Assembly (NCBI GenBank): GCA_009617715.1
Contig: VTFK01000546.1
Location: 62,001-126,000, forward strand
Source of the DNA: Plectrocnemia conspersa
Taxonomy: Eukaryota; Arthropoda; Insecta; Trichoptera; Polycentropodidae
DNA length: 64,000 nucleotides
Direction: 5' to 3'
In this document: positions 1 through 12,900 of the stretch, piece after piece
How the letters are laid out: every line of letters starts with the position of its first letter
How positions within the stretch are numbered: the first letter of the stretch is position 1
Position numbers and translations under genes: made by a program
The notes under the pieces: generated by a model
The model's input: the letters and a program-made list of their open reading frames with translations, nothing else
Databases searched by the model: none
Told to the model about the DNA's origin: nothing

Positions 1-473
1 TAAGTTATATTGCGCGGTACTGACTGATTTGCCTCTCCTTTTCTCTAATTTCTTATCTGCGTTCGGGAGTGAACGTCTACTGCAAGTTGGAACAGCTCAT
101 CCACTTCAGTTCCGGACGTTCCATAGTCATACAGTCTTCCAAAGAACTCTATTTGCCAACGCTGTGCGATATTCAGAAGCTTAAAGGCATTGTGAAAAAT
201 CTGCAAGATAAAAGAATGCCTCTAACCTTTTCTCAAACGCAACACCAGCAGCGTCTAAGTTCTGCACCCTTAAATAAAAATGGACCAAATTATCCAATGT
301 TTGAATGCCAATTCCCAGAGAAAGCCAACTACAGATTAAGATACTTCCGTGTTTCTTCAAGCTTGCTATATGATATACGCGCATGTGCAATTTAAGCTAT
401 CAACTTTACGCGAATGAACCTAACAGTGTCTAAGTGAATCACTTGGATGCGGCCAATCACTCATTGCAATCCA
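1..473. other. no gene recognised
   Basis: Short open frames exist on both strands, up to 108 codons, but they overlap each other, have no recognisable domain, and show no splice or promoter context. I see nothing supportable here. Confidence 0.5.
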
Positions 474-725
474 GGGACGTCATTTGAGGGGGTAAATGCT
501 CCCATTTGTCCCCCTTTGAATTGGCCCAAAAAATACATGTCATTTAATGAAATCGAAATATTGAAAAAACGATCACTGACTGGCCAAATTTTGCAACCAC
601 CTAGAAAAATCCTAAATAATTCTAAACTATAATTTTTTTAATTTACGGGTGAAAATATAATTTATCTTGCAGGTGCTAGTGAAATTATATATATGATTTT
701 AACGCAACGAACAATAATATAGGAC
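474..725. repeat. family A repeat, partial copy
   Basis: The copy begins with GGGACGTCATTT, followed by a C/G-run segment, TTGGCC, ATGTCATTTAATGAAATCGAAATATT and CTGACTGGCC. It continues into the AT-rich arm with GTGAAAATATAATTTAT and GCAGGTGCTAGT. The same modules, in either orientation, recur near 2.4-3.6, 10.2-11.1, 15.1-16.2, 28.0-28.6, 31.0-31.9, 42.4 and 45.4-46.0 kb. No coding capacity is visible. It is probably a non-autonomous transposon; the class is not established. Confidence 0.7.
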
Positions 726-779
726 GCAATCATGATAGCACACTAAAGCCTGCAGCTTAAAATCGGTGAGTATTGACGG

Positions 780-900
780 ATTGCTGACACCACCACCCCT
801 CAGTCCACCGCACGCTGGAAGCCCGTCACTCTAGTGTGGGAAAGTAACGTGAACTCCTTTCGAGGAGCATGGGCTCTCGCAAGAGGGACAGAACTGCGGT
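780..900. repeat. repeat related to the insertion at 29404-29772
   Basis: The stretch containing CACGCTGGA and, about 20 bases on, TAGTGTGGGA matches the left part of the 369-bp insertion near 29.4 kb. It is more GC-rich than its surroundings. The copy fades out past about 900. It is probably an old copy of the same short element. Confidence 0.45.
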
Positions 901-1496
901 GATCAACCGCAGCAATAACGACATTTGCCATCCCGTCTGCCACAACTGGTCGAAGAATATACTGAGCAATCTAATAAAAAAAATAGTACTACAGAAGGGT
1001 GAGGACCACCTCTGGATGTAAAAGTCCAACAGCTTACCCGTTGTGTCAGACTCGTAGAGCCCTAATACCAAGTGCTCGTGCAAGTACTTGTGCTTTGCCT
1101 AATACGTATCGAGCTTTGCCTTGTATTGGCTTTTACTTAGACTTCGTTATTAACTCTTAACTTAAGTTGATTAACACTTGTTATTTTTTTAAGATAGAAA
1201 ATAGGATTTTTAATAATTAATTTGACACGTGGTCGGCATAGCCCAAAAATCGCTAATTAGCATTTTATTTTGTAAATATTTGACAAATTCATGAAAATAT
1301 TGTCAGCAGAAGTGTAAAAACAACTACACGTACAAAAGCAAATCTTTGTGTAGAATGACATATGCCTTATTTTCTATGCACGTAAATAATTTATATATTT
1401 CATATTTGTTTTGAAACGCATTAAAAGTATTTTTTTAATATATTGATAATTTTTTAATCTGTAGCGCTTTTAATTCCCCCATTTTTCTGACGTGCT
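900..1496. other. intergenic, no gene seen
   Basis: The DNA is AT-rich. An 85-codon open frame on the minus strand (826-1083) overlaps the repeat remnant and has no recognisable domain. Nothing else is supportable before the promoter block at about 1497. Confidence 0.5.
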
Positions 1497-1570
1497 CAAC
1501 AATTCGTCGTATTTGGACCAAACATCAGTTATTGTTTTGACGTCTACTGTCAAATCGTCGCTGACATACG
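1497..1570 (+). promoter_or_regulatory. duplicated 5' region of zinc-finger gene 1
   Basis: This stretch, with GTCGTATTTGGACC and TTTGACGTCTACT, matches 9862-9919 in front of the second zinc-finger gene. In both places the similarity runs straight into ATGGCG(C/T)TTATCAAAAC followed by a GT donor. I infer a promoter or 5'UTR that was copied with the gene. No clear TATA box is seen. Confidence 0.55.
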
Positions 1571-4500
1571 ATGGCGCTTATCAAAACCGGTATAATTTTA
1601 TTTTTCTTAATCGCAAATAACAACCAAAATAGTTTAACGACCAATATCCTTTCTTCAATTTATAAAAAAAAAATTAACCCAAGAATACTTACATTTTTTA
1701 CTACATTAAATTACTTTTAATTCAGCTTACTATTATTATTATTAGTTTGTTTTAAGAGAACTTATTTTTCATAATAACGACATTTTGTCAAACCTATATT
1801 CAATAGCATCCAGAATTGAAAACAGTTTTAAAGCGGACTTATAGTTTTGTACAAAAATAATATCCTTAGTATTCGGAACATCGAAGAGAGATATTTATTA
1901 ATAAAATCAAAACCTTCGATAGTGTAGCTCTATAAGTATTTCCACTGTAAAATCAAAGCTTCAAAAAGTTATTTTTTTGTTCCAGTTCAATTTAAAAAAA
2001 TATATGTATAAGTTCGATTCCAATTTTCGTTAATGAAAAAATAACGGTTTCTTCGGTTTTCGGTTCAGCTTTGAGTGACTAATTTTTAATTTTTTTAAAT
2101 GTTTTATTTGTATTAAAAAAATATTTTCACACACGCATACACCACACTAGTGTTACGCAGTGGAATACAAAACCGGTGGTGTTTGAGCATTAGGCCATGC
2201 TAATTAACAAGTAGTGTGGTCTTATTTGTTTTTTAATCGTTTTTCGAACAAGTATTTTTCATCATTTTTATATATTTTGTAAACAAACAAAAATGGCTGA
2301 GGTCCTGACTTCTGAAAAGTCTCATATTAGTCAAAATTCAATTTTAATATACTTTGATCAGCCATTTTTATAACAGTAGTTCATAGTAATATCGATAAGA
2401 ATAGCTATCATATTTTTAAAACATAGTTTAATATCTATGTGTAGACAAACGAGCAATATACGAGATGTGACATATTCCGTACATGTCCGTACACTTATTT
2501 TTCCGCTTATTTTCCCCTTAGAAATGAGTTTGTATTTTGGACTTGAACGAAAGCTCCAAAACTATAATTAGTTTTAAAACTTTCATTAGGTTAGGTTTGG
2601 GTTTGAACAGCAAATGAATATTTCGCAACTGTCAAATTGAGTTTCATAGACATTTTAGTGCGGCATATAATTTCACTAGCGCTTATTAGTTAAATTATAT
2701 TTTCGACAGTAGAATATATATCTACTGGTAAAAATGTATTTGGACTTCACTAGTAAAAATATAATTTTTTTATTTGCAAGAACAAAGAAAAAAAAGTGTA
2801 CATCATATTTCAACATAATCTCCTGCTTTATCTTCTTTATCCTATCATTGCAAAAAGTAGTGGGTTGTGTCCGTAGACAGTTGCGCACAAACTCTTTCAC
2901 TGTTTGCACGTCTGTGAACGGCTCTTGGCGCAGTTTTCAGAACAAGGGAACACATTTTTTAATCACATCGTTACCTGTGATGAAACTTGGGTATATCACT
3001 ACACACCCGAGTCGAAACAAGCCAGCGTGGAGTCGAGAAAGAGGAATGAGGCAGTCCCCGTGAAAGCCAAGACTCAGCTGTTAACAGACAAGGTGCTTGC
3101 GTCTGTTTTTTGGGACCGGCGCGACATTTTGCATATTGATTTTGAAACCATCAATGCTATATACTACTGCAAACTTTTGAGTGACTTGCTTATCGCTGCA
3201 AACAATGTGACCAACCGATAAGAGAAGCGGTTCTTCTCCATGACAATGCAAGGCCCCATACTTTGGGTCACTGAAAGAAGCTCTAGGAGGCAAACAATTC
3301 AACAACAATACCGTAGAGGAATTTGTGCGCAACTGGCTTCTGAAAAAACTCACTTTTTATTACGATGACGGAAATAAAAAGCTACCGTTCTGCTAGTAAA
3401 ATTGCATTTCTAAAGCAGAAGATTATGTTGAAAAATTATACATACATGGTTTTTTTCTTGCAAATAAAAAAAATGAAATGCAAAAGTCTCATTTATATTT
3501 GATCCACTCTCACATTTCATTAAATGACGTGCATATTTCTGACCAAATTCAAGGGGGGGAAATACCCACACCTGCCTTCCTCTTCTTCTCTAATGACGTC
3601 CCTTTTGGACAGATTAGATGCGAGCGAGCATTAGTCAGTAAGTAAATACCCCATAAATAACTGCAACAAATCCTTTTCCAAAGTAAAATTATAGAGATTT
3701 TCCTTACATAAATGCACAAACAATTCGTTTTATGGAACAAAGTATTTATTAAAATGCACATAGCTCTTAAAATAATTCCCTTTTAAATCACAGCCGTTTT
3801 TTTATAACATAATAATAATAAAATTTAACAATAGAAATAATGATTCATAATACATAATTCCATCTTTACTGGATTGTTTTAAATTCTAAGAAATAAAACA
3901 AAATACGCATTAGAATAATAAAATACCATTTCTAAATGCAAATAAAAATACTCACCTAATGGGTCATATGAAAAATACGCACATATGCCACCTCCCAGTG
4001 TAACGCCAAGCGAAATCCTGCACATATGCAGACGCTGGTCTTACGCTAACTTCGAAAATCCCGCATACGTGTAGGACCTGTCCTTAAGCAGTTAATGGTG
4101 AAGATGATTTGTCGAAACGTAAGGCAGTTTAGTAATAAAGAGGAAATAATCAAAATGAGAGTTTTAGAATTAAAGCAACCAGACTGAGAAATATTCCACA
4201 TGTAACAGTCTTATACTTTCTTATGATTTCTTACAAATTGATTATTTTCACATTCTAATGTAAAACACATTTATTACTAGTAGTTACGATAATTGTCTTT
4301 GTAGAAGCTGACGTCGAAAATGACAATGAAACGATGCAATGTAAAGTCGAGGTAATGAAACAAAATATGTAACCCTTGTTAATTCACATGATATTAACTA
4401 ATGTTTATTTTTTCAAGATCGTTAATATAAAATGTGAATACGACAACGACAGCAGCGAAGATACACCCAGAGATGGCGCAGACGACATGTTTGAAACAGG

Positions 4501-5868
4501 TAAGACGTACTCTTACATTTTAATAAATTTCAATTTCGAATTATAAAATTATTTCAGAAACGCACGACGTTAAAGATGTACTCACAGCGAATACTACCAG
4601 TGTGGACCTTTTATCTCACAGAATGTACGACATCGCTAAAGCAAGTCAAATAAATTTTAATTCATATATATACATATTGATATTTATATTTTTAACAAAT
4701 AAAATTTTCATCTTAGGAGCCAGGAAGAGATAATTGTACCAGAGCTCTATGTGTACATGAAGTTTCTTATAAATTTCGGTGTAGCAAATGTGGAAAAGCG
4801 TTCAAAGCGAAATCCAGTCATTCGATGCATATGCAAACACATAGCGACGTTCGTAGCTTTAAATGTGAAACTTGCGGAAAAGCGTTCAAATCAAAATCCA
4901 ATCTTTCGCAACATGTACAAACTCATAGTGATTTTCATTACTTCGATTGTGATATATGTGGAGTAGCTTTTAAAAAAAAATACAAACTTGTAAAACATAA
5001 TAAACTGACTCATAGAGATGTTTGCAAATGTGAAAAATGTGGAAAAGCATTCAAATATAAAGCCCTACTTTTTAGACACATGCGAATTCATAGTGAAGCT
5101 TGTAACTATGAATGTGAAACATGCGGAAAAGCGTTCAAATTAAAATCCACTCTTGTAAAACACATGCGAACTCATAGCGATGCGCGCAACTTTGAATGTG
5201 AAAAATGTGGAAAAATGTTCAAAACTAAATCCATACTTTCAAAACATCGGCAAACTCATATTGATTTTTGTGACTTTGAATGTGAAAAATGTGGAAAAAC
5301 GTTCAAATTAAAATCATCTCATTCGAAACATATGCGAACCCATAGTGACGCCCGTGACTTTGAATGTGATAAATGTGAAAAAACGTTCAAAACTAAAGCC
5401 ATACTTTCGATACATATGCAAATTCATAGCAGCGTTCGTGCCTTTGAATGTGACAAATGTAAAAAAAAATTCAAAACCAAAGCTGTTCTTTTAACGCATG
5501 TGCAAATTCATAGCGACATTTGTGATTTTAAATGTGAAAAATGTCGAAAAACGTTTAAAACTAATAGCAGACTTTCACGGCATATGCAAACTCATACGAA
5601 TGTTCGTGATTTTGAGTGTGAAAAATGTGGAAATTCGTTCAAATCAAAATCTATTATTTTACGACATATTCAAACTCATATCGACACTCCTGACTTCGAA
5701 TGTGAAAAATGCGGAAAAGCATTAAAATCTAAATACAGTCTTGCGATACATATGCAAACTCATAGTGACTCTCGTGACTTTGAATGCGAGAAATGTGAAA
5801 AAGCATTCAAATATAAACAGAGTCTTTCGCGACATAGAAAAATGTATGGTGGTACTTGTAAATTATAA
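1571..5868 (+). CDS. C2H2 poly-zinc-finger protein 1 (tandem paralog)
   Basis: Proposed exons are 1571-1589, 4305-4351, 4418-4499, 4558-4640 and 4717-5868, joined in consistent phase (460 aa). The first exon encodes MALIKT plus one base and is supported by the identical arrangement in the paralog at 9920. Residues 1-98 are acidic, with a SUMO-type IKTE near residue 4 and no ZAD, BTB or SCAN domain seen. From residue 99 there are 13 tandem C2H2 units of the CEKCGKAFK type; the last is degenerate, ending HRKMYGGTC instead of H-x3-H. Linkers read HSDxRxFE rather than TGEKP. It is presumably a nuclear DNA-binding protein; the target is unknown. Coding DNA is A-rich, unlike the GC-rich genes elsewhere in the window. 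Intron 4 begins with GC (4641), where the paralog has GT. The finger exon is certain to be coding; the first exon is inferred. Confidence 0.8.
2440..3605. repeat. family A repeat split by a mariner element
   Basis: This lies inside intron 1 of zinc-finger gene 1. The left part (2440-2770) carries GAGCAATATACGAGATG, the TTAGGTTAGGTTTGGGTTTG block and the ATATATATCTACTGGTAAAAATG arm. The right part (3500-3605) carries ATTAAATGAC, CCAAATTCAAGGGGG and ends in AATGACGTCCC. The DNA between them is a mariner remnant, so the repeat is older than that insertion. Confidence 0.65.
2771..3466 (+). mobile_element. mariner (Tc1/mariner, DD34D type) remnant
   Basis: The ends are TATTTGCAAGAA and its inverted copy TTCTTGCAAATA, about 0.7 kb apart. 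Inside, 2904-3221 encodes a transposase segment with VTCDETWVYHYTPESKQ and VLASVFWDRRDILHIDF, the first catalytic-Asp block of mariner transposases. In another frame near 3236, LHDNARPHTLGH carries the second catalytic Asp. The N-terminal helix-turn-helix region is missing and the frame is broken, so it is inactive. Confidence 0.8.
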
Positions 5869-6148
5869 CGCGATCAATATGGAAACATTCAAAACTAAAA
5901 GCAGTATCATACCGTATGAAATATTAAAACAACGCTTTAACCGTGAATGTAAAAATGTGTTAAAATATTTTTAACCAAACCAAATCTTCACAACATAAAA
6001 AGTTTTACTGATGAAAATGTTCACAGATGAAGATCGCACCTTTACTCCGTGTGTTTTTTAGTGACATATTTTGATTAATAAAATTGTATTTAAAACAAAT
6101 ATAGCATTTTACATCTCATTAAAAAATCAGCCACTTCATATGATACAA
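5869..6148 (+). other. 3' end of zinc-finger gene 1
   Basis: This is AT-rich sequence after the stop at 5868. An AATAAA at 6077-6082 is the most likely polyadenylation signal. No separate gene is seen. Confidence 0.5.
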
Positions 6149-6300
6149 CCTATTTATTTTTTTTGTAATTTAAAAATCGTTGTCAATATTTCTATTGCCA
6201 TCAATTTTATATTATAAAAAAGGTCGATCTTAATACAATTGTAAAATGTGTTGTTAAAATCGCGAGTCTGTAAATTTTGAAACGACTCCACAGCTCTGTT
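6149..6300. repeat. short repeat shared with about 39529-39640
   Basis: Both places contain AAAATCGTTGTCA, then a T-rich stretch, then TTAAAATCG, TAAATTTTGAAA and CCACAG, in the same order and at similar spacing. No coding content is visible. It is probably an old transposon fragment. Confidence 0.45.
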
Positions 6301-6908
6301 TATCATCCGTCAGTTAATCATATCGCTGAATTAAATTTAACTGCAGGTTACGGAGATACTGCTCTATCGACAGATATGTCTTTCAGGCAAAGCAAAGCTT
6401 TTGTATAGGAGCAAAAATGTTATATAAATAATATACCTTAATTAGATGCAATTTAATCATTTAATAAAATGATTATTATTGGCAATTACATAATATTTTA
6501 TTCATTGATTATTTAGTGTTTACAGTAAATTGTTATCAGCTTTCCAGCGTCATTTCTGGCTGTAAAGTCACACCCCTTCGGCCTCAAAACCCAAAAGTGT
6601 TAATTTAAATAATAAAAATGACAAGAAATATAATATAATAATATTAATAATAGTAGCAGAAATTATAATAATAATAATTGTAAAAGCAATCATAATAATT
6701 ACAAAATACTTAATGACATACAATGTTATTGTTAAATACAGTACGTCGTGATTAAAAGATTACATGATTGATTTTTTTTTTTAATAATTATGAATTTTCA
6801 AAAAAATAAAATTAAAAAACAATAACTTTCAAATTCTATTGACTGAGTGTATTAATAAGATGATCGTGACAACATGACAATGAGAATGTTACGCTTTTAG
6901 ATCCAATC
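6301..6908. other. AT-rich, no gene seen
   Basis: The stretch is rich in (AAT)n-like simple sequence, for example around 6610-6700. No domain, splice site or transposon end could be supported. Confidence 0.5.
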
Positions 6909-7133
6909 TTATGTTGGCATAAAAATACAGATTACAGATAAAGACGCAATAATTTTAAGTCTCGAAAAAGACCTTTCTCCTGAATGGTTAGTGGCCATTA
7001 AGCTAAGAAACAGCCGAAAGATTGCGTCCACATTGGGGAAGGCCATCTGATTTTTTCCTTTTGTATAATTTAGTAAAGGTCTGTATCGGACAGTGCCACT
7101 GTCGTTACCAGTACTAGGGCCATACAAGTCCAA
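6909..7133 (-). pseudogene. hAT transposase C-terminal fragment
   Basis: The minus frame encodes FPNVDAIFRLFLSLMAT followed by NHSGERSFSRLKII, which matches the hAT C-terminal dimerisation region (the xxxSxERxFSxLK core). About 45 coding residues are recognisable and the rest of the transposase is absent. It is a dead remnant between the two zinc-finger paralogs. Confidence 0.7.
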
Positions 7134-8867
7134 CTCTTATGAGCGGGCACCCAGCTTTTGACGGCCAGATGAGCGGGACCCCACCCCCTGTAAAGCTATA
7201 TATTTTATTGGAGTTGCATTAGTATTTCTCCCGAGGGCTCGTGGAGAAGTGCTCTCGTTGGCTGGCCTGCATTGCATGCATTATATGGGACAGAGTGATT
7301 TCTGTGGGCCTATGGCTTTGTTTCATGTACGTATATACAAAACTTCATTAGTAAGTTTAAGTTTCTTCTGAAAGGTCCCTGAACGGAAAATGTTGAAATA
7401 CACAAAGAAGGCAGTATTGAACAATATCATATAATATATTACAAAATAGGGTAATGAGAGTAGTAGTAATGATTAGAATGGTAGAATATTGTTTTTTTTA
7501 ATAATGAATAAAGATGTATATAGATTTTATACAATAAAATGGTTTTATAAAATAAACGCTAAATGCGAATTATAAAAAAATACTATTACTGTAATTTGAT
7601 CAATTTTACGGTAGACATCAAAATCGCAGCATACATTCGGTTCAAATACGATGAATTGTCAAGTAATTATTAACTAAAATATTTTAAAGAGTAGAGTATT
7701 TTGAGTCAAATAAATTTATAAATATCGTTTTTTGTGGTCAAATTATAAATTTTAATGTGTTAGTGGAGCTTCCTAAATGTCTTACTTGTTTTATACACGA
7801 TTCAATAATTTTATACCTTTCTTATTTTCAGAATGGTATGGACAAACCCATCATTAATATGTGAGTGTGGCGCCGACATTGTTAACAAGTACCAAAGGAA
7901 CTTATGGAGATGATAGCAACATTTGGTGATAATGAATATGTACGTGATGTTTGATTAAGATGTCAAATTGGAAACATTTCCTACCCCAGGAAATGACTAT
8001 TTAGTTTTTACAAAAAAATATGCAAATCCACAAAGTGGCAACAATCATTATTCAAAAAGGGCGAAATAAACAAAAAAATCATAACATGTTCATGTTCCTG
8101 GAACGAAAATGACGGTACAAGATAACCGACAACAAGGATTGTTTACTTAATTTTTAACAATAAATATTTATGAAACCTTAAACTAATACAGCTAAATAAA
8201 GGTTATATTAATAAGTTAAAAACATAATCTCAATGAAGTAGAAAATTTAAAAAATTAAACAAAGAACTTTTTAGCCGGGTATTAATATATTGCATTTTGA
8301 GGTCCATATATTGAAGATAAATTGTGTATAGAATTGCTTGTTCTCGGAAATTTTGTGAAACCTGGATGCATGTATGTGTATATGTTATGGTGGCTTAAGC
8401 ACCGATTTAATACTAATGTAGGATTAAAAAAAAAAAAAACACATTTACAAGTAAAAAAGTATTGTATTATATTATAGTCATAGGTAAATGAGCTTGAGAC
8501 AGCGTAGCAGAATTACCAAGCCGTCTTAGCTCTCTCTAATAAGCTGAGTCTTCGAGAAACAAAACTATACTTTAGCGATAATTCGCCAATACAATTACAA
8601 AGACATATATAAAAATATAATATAGTGACAATACTAATACATTTATACAATAACAAATTTGTGTTAACACGTTTGATTTAAATAACAAGTTGGTTGACCT
8701 CGTATGTGTCAAATCTTATATATTATACAGATTCAAAAGATTATATAGGGAAAGTGGCAAATAAGTTGGGCGTTTTGACAGTTGTCGACGTGAGAAACGC
8801 TGGTGTTTTTGAGGACTGGCGACATTGAGGCTAACGACTAGCCCGCAACGTCCCCTAGTCCATTGCC
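7134..8867. other. AT-rich intergenic, no gene seen
   Basis: A slightly GC-richer stretch at 7140-7330 probably belongs to the adjacent hAT remnant. The rest has only short open frames without recognisable domains. Confidence 0.45.
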
Positions 8868-9441
8868 TAGGGTGACCATTTTTTCTAGGGTACAATCCGG
8901 GGAGGGGGGTAATTTTATAAAAAATATTTTTAATGAATCAATAAAAAAAAAATATTTAATATTGTAATATAATGATTTTTTTTAAGGACTACATCATTTT
9001 TTTTTATTTGCTGCTTGAAGTCCTCGCAAGTATTGCATTCAAAATTACACTTTGTAATAACCATTGCCTTCAAAGTATCAATATTCAATTTCGATTTATC
9101 TGCTGTCCACATATTAGTAATATTTGAAAAAACTCTTTGTGACCACATTCGTGCCCGGCAAACAAAGTGCAAATTCCATATTTTTTAATAAATTACCTGT
9201 TGCACCTGTTTGTCGATACCCGAATACGAAGATGCAAAGACATATAATGCAAAATAATGTTGGTTTACAATGTTGTCAATATAAAGCTCTTAAAAATAAT
9301 TCGATTTATATGTGAAAATATAACAAACAAAATTTATTTTGACAATATACTAATCTCTAATTTCGGAACATATATTCGTGCGGGACATGGAGTTACAATC
9401 CGGCACTGTCCCGCAGGATCTTGGACGAATGGTCACCCTAC
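8868..9441 (-). mobile_element. short hAT-like element with inverted ends
   Basis: It is bounded by TAGGGTGACCATT and AATGGTCACCCTA. The minus-strand frame 8930-9172 reads ARMWSQRVFSNITNMWTADK then TLKAMVITKCNFECNTCEDF, resembling the C-terminal end of hAT transposases of the (S)ERVFS...W..ER type. No clear 8-bp target duplication is visible, so the exact ends are uncertain. It lacks a complete transposase. Confidence 0.6.
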
Positions 9442-9861
9442 CCTGCCAGCTCTGAATAATCGGATTCATTATTTCTAACATGTGGACGAAGCCTTTATTT
9501 ATGCTATAACTTATTTTAATATTATTTTAAATATCAACCTTAAATTATATAAATGTAAAACATATTACAAGGCTCAACAGTTCATCACACATTCAGATAT
9601 TATATAATGAAAGGTAAATTAACAGACAAAAAATATGTATGAAAGTGGTGCAACTTGTATGTGGAGCAAAGGGAGAAAAGCATAATAATACAATTTAAAT
9701 TGTAATAGCGTTAAACCGAGATACAATAACAACACAATTATAGCAGAGACTCTGAATTCACAATTATGATTTTTAATTATTTTCAATTATGATTTTTGTG
9801 TCGCAAGCGCATATATACACGATAGTTTTATCAGTATTCCAGATGAAAGACAATGGTCATG
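9442..9861. other. AT-rich, no gene seen
   Basis: No recognisable domain or transposon end is present. It precedes the duplicated promoter block of zinc-finger gene 2. Confidence 0.45.
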
Positions 9862-9919
9862 CTCGGCGGTCGGTCGTATTTGGACCGGACTTTTTTTGAC
9901 GTCTACTTTGCCGATTACA
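9862..9919 (+). promoter_or_regulatory. duplicated 5' region of zinc-finger gene 2
   Basis: This is the counterpart of 1497-1570, sharing GTCGTATTTGGACC and TTTTGACGTCTACT and leading directly into the ATG at 9920. I infer a promoter/5'UTR from its conservation between the two paralogs. Open frames on the minus strand here are shadows. Confidence 0.55.
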
Positions 9920-12900
9920 ATGGCGTTTATCAAAACTGGTATTATCACGTTTATTATATCCCCAAACAAAAATGGACGATTCTTCTTTACTTATAACACG
10001 AAGTTCTCTGTTGACAAATGTTTTAGTAGCCCTAGACTTTCCCGGCTTCTTTAGACCGCACATCCGAATCTGTGATTTATGTGACATATTTATTGCGGGT
10101 TTCAAACTTATATCCAACTCGTTGACAAAATACTTGACAATAGAAGAGAATACTCAATGCTAAACAATTATCTGTCAGCGTATCCATTCCTAGGCAAGGG
10201 ACATCATTTTACTTTCTTCCAGGGGAGAGGGGAGAGGGAGGGGGCAAAAGTTGGCCAGTCAGTTTTTTTAATATTTCGATTTCATTAAAATTCATAGTAT
10301 TACGTTAAATCACGTTTATTTTCTGGCCAAATTCAATTCGTCTACAAACATTTTTCAAATGATTGGAAATCTTTCCAAATAGACCTTTTTTTTTTAACTT
10401 TGTGGTAATTTCTTCTCAAAAAATTTTCAAATGACTGGAAATCTTTGTTTAAGGAAGACAAAAGTTTTGAGGAAAACAATCTTCCTTGAACGAAGATATC
10501 TAATCAACTTAGCATAAAGGAACATGATAGACATGTCACACAGTCCTTGTGTTAACAATCTTCAAGACGTGAACATATTTAATCAGAGACATCTCGAATC
10601 ATGAATTTGTCACATTGGCAGATAGTTCAGTAGACATTGTGACGACAACCCCAGCTTCTCCAATAGCACTCAATATTCAATTTTAATAAAAATCAAATTG
10701 TTCAAATCTCCAATATATTGTTAAAGGTAATTTTCGTCGAGTCGAGTAGTTCTGTCGCTTAAGCCACAGTGCTTAAATGACGTCTGTCTTCTACGGCGAA
10801 CGCCTATTCCAACCTACCACCCTCTGACCATGACGCTCGCCCCCTCCCTTAGCCATTCCTTTGGGTCGCGCGTCATACTTTTCTACTTGTTTTTCTACTT
10901 TTCATCTTTCATATCTACTTGTAAAAACGTATTTGGATTCACTGTAACATTTTTACATCGCATGTAAATAAATCGTATATATTACTACATATGATAAAGT
11001 TAAAATCATATAATTTTATTAGCACCTGCCAGATAAATGATATTTTCACTGGTAAAAATATATATATATATCTACCTATAAGTATAGTAAAACGCAGGTG
11101 AAAACTAGTGAGAATTTTATTAGATAATATTACATATTGCAACAGACTATGATGGGTGAAATATTTTCTCCAAGCAGTGGTGGAGAAGCTGGCGGAGGGA
11201 TGATGTCGGCGGAAAATCTTCAGAGGTCTTGTAGGTGGCATGGCAGCGACAGTATAGCGGAGATTGATCCCTCTGATACGGTGCTCGTATGGTGGAGTCC
11301 TTCTAAGGTTGTGAGCGCCCATGTTCTCTACAGGCGAACGGGTGTCTGCTAGTCTCTGCTGCAGTCTTTGTTGGCGACTAGCCTTATATATTCAGGGCTG
11401 CAAAGCTTGCTGACCAATCACAATTATTCAGTAATCATCCAGCCAATCGTTACATCCACTTCTTAGAACAACGAAATAAGTATACGTCTTTAGAAAGTGA
11501 CATTCGCTTGATATATATCTCTAAGGTCAAATTGTACAACAGAAATGTTGTGACCTTACGGTGCTATTTGTCTTCCGGTGATATAATTTCCCGTGACCGT
11601 TTCGTAACAAAGAAATATTCATTCAATGCACGGGAGAATCCTTGCGTGTTATTTATGAGAAACCCTTATTTTTTCTAGCCATATCGAGGGCCTCTGTGAT
11701 CCCACTATTGTCTAGTTTATCCTTATTGATGAATAATCACTTTGGTCAGAGTTTAATGCGAGTTTCAAAATTAAGATCCCCCACAAATGAGGGTCTTTGT
11801 ATGGTCCGCCACAGATTTATCCGGTGTGAATTTCTGTTCATACCGTACTTCCTATTGTTAGTTTGTCGGCTAATATGTATTTTCGATTGAAAGCGATATA
11901 TAATGTATATTCAATTTTTGCAGAAGCTGACAGTGAAAATGACGAAGAAACGTACACTCCCTTTGACACAATTCAACATATAGTACAGGTAATGAAACGT
12001 TACACCTATTTGTTTATTCGTGTGATCTTAAAATTTATGTTTTATTTTCTAGTTTTCGAATGTGAAATGCGAGTACAGTAGCGGCGATGATACGTTCGTA
12101 GAGTACACGGACGACATGTTCGAAACAGGTTAGATACGCTTGACGATATATGCCGTTACATTTTAATATATTAAAATTATTTCAGAAATGCACGATGTTA
12201 AGAACGTACTGGAGGCGAACACCACCAGTGCGGACGTATATCACCAAAATATCGTCACTAAAGTAATAGTCTTATTTTGATTTTTATCTCTATGTATTTC
12301 GACGTATGCAATTTATCTAACGAATAAATTTCGCTTTTCAGAAACTAGGAAGAGGAAAATATATCAGAGTTCGACGAACGAATAAGTGTAACAAATGTGG
12401 AAAAGTATCCTTAACTAAATCCGATCTTTTGAGACATATTCAAACTCATAACGACGCTCGCGACTTTGAATGCAAAATATGCGGAAGAGCGTTCAAAACG
12501 AAATTAGTTTGTACGCGGCATACCTTGACTCATAGCAAAGTTCGCGCGTATGAATGTGAAATATGCGGGAAAGCGTTAAAATCAAAATTGGTTCTTTCGT
12601 TGCATATGAAAACTCATTGCGACGACTATGCCTATAAATGTAAAAAATGTGGAAAAGCATTCAAAATTAAAAGAAGTCTAGTGATACATTTGCAAAATCA
12701 TAGGATCATTCGTAACTTTCAATGTGAAATATGTCATAAAGGGTTCGTAACTAAAGGCAAAATTGCACAACATATGCTAACTCATAGCAAGGTCCGCGCT
12801 TTCAAATGTGAAAGATGTGGAAAAACGTTTAAAACAAAATATATCTTTTCGCGACATATGATAACTCATGGCCGAGTTCGCGCTTTTAGATGCGAAAAAT

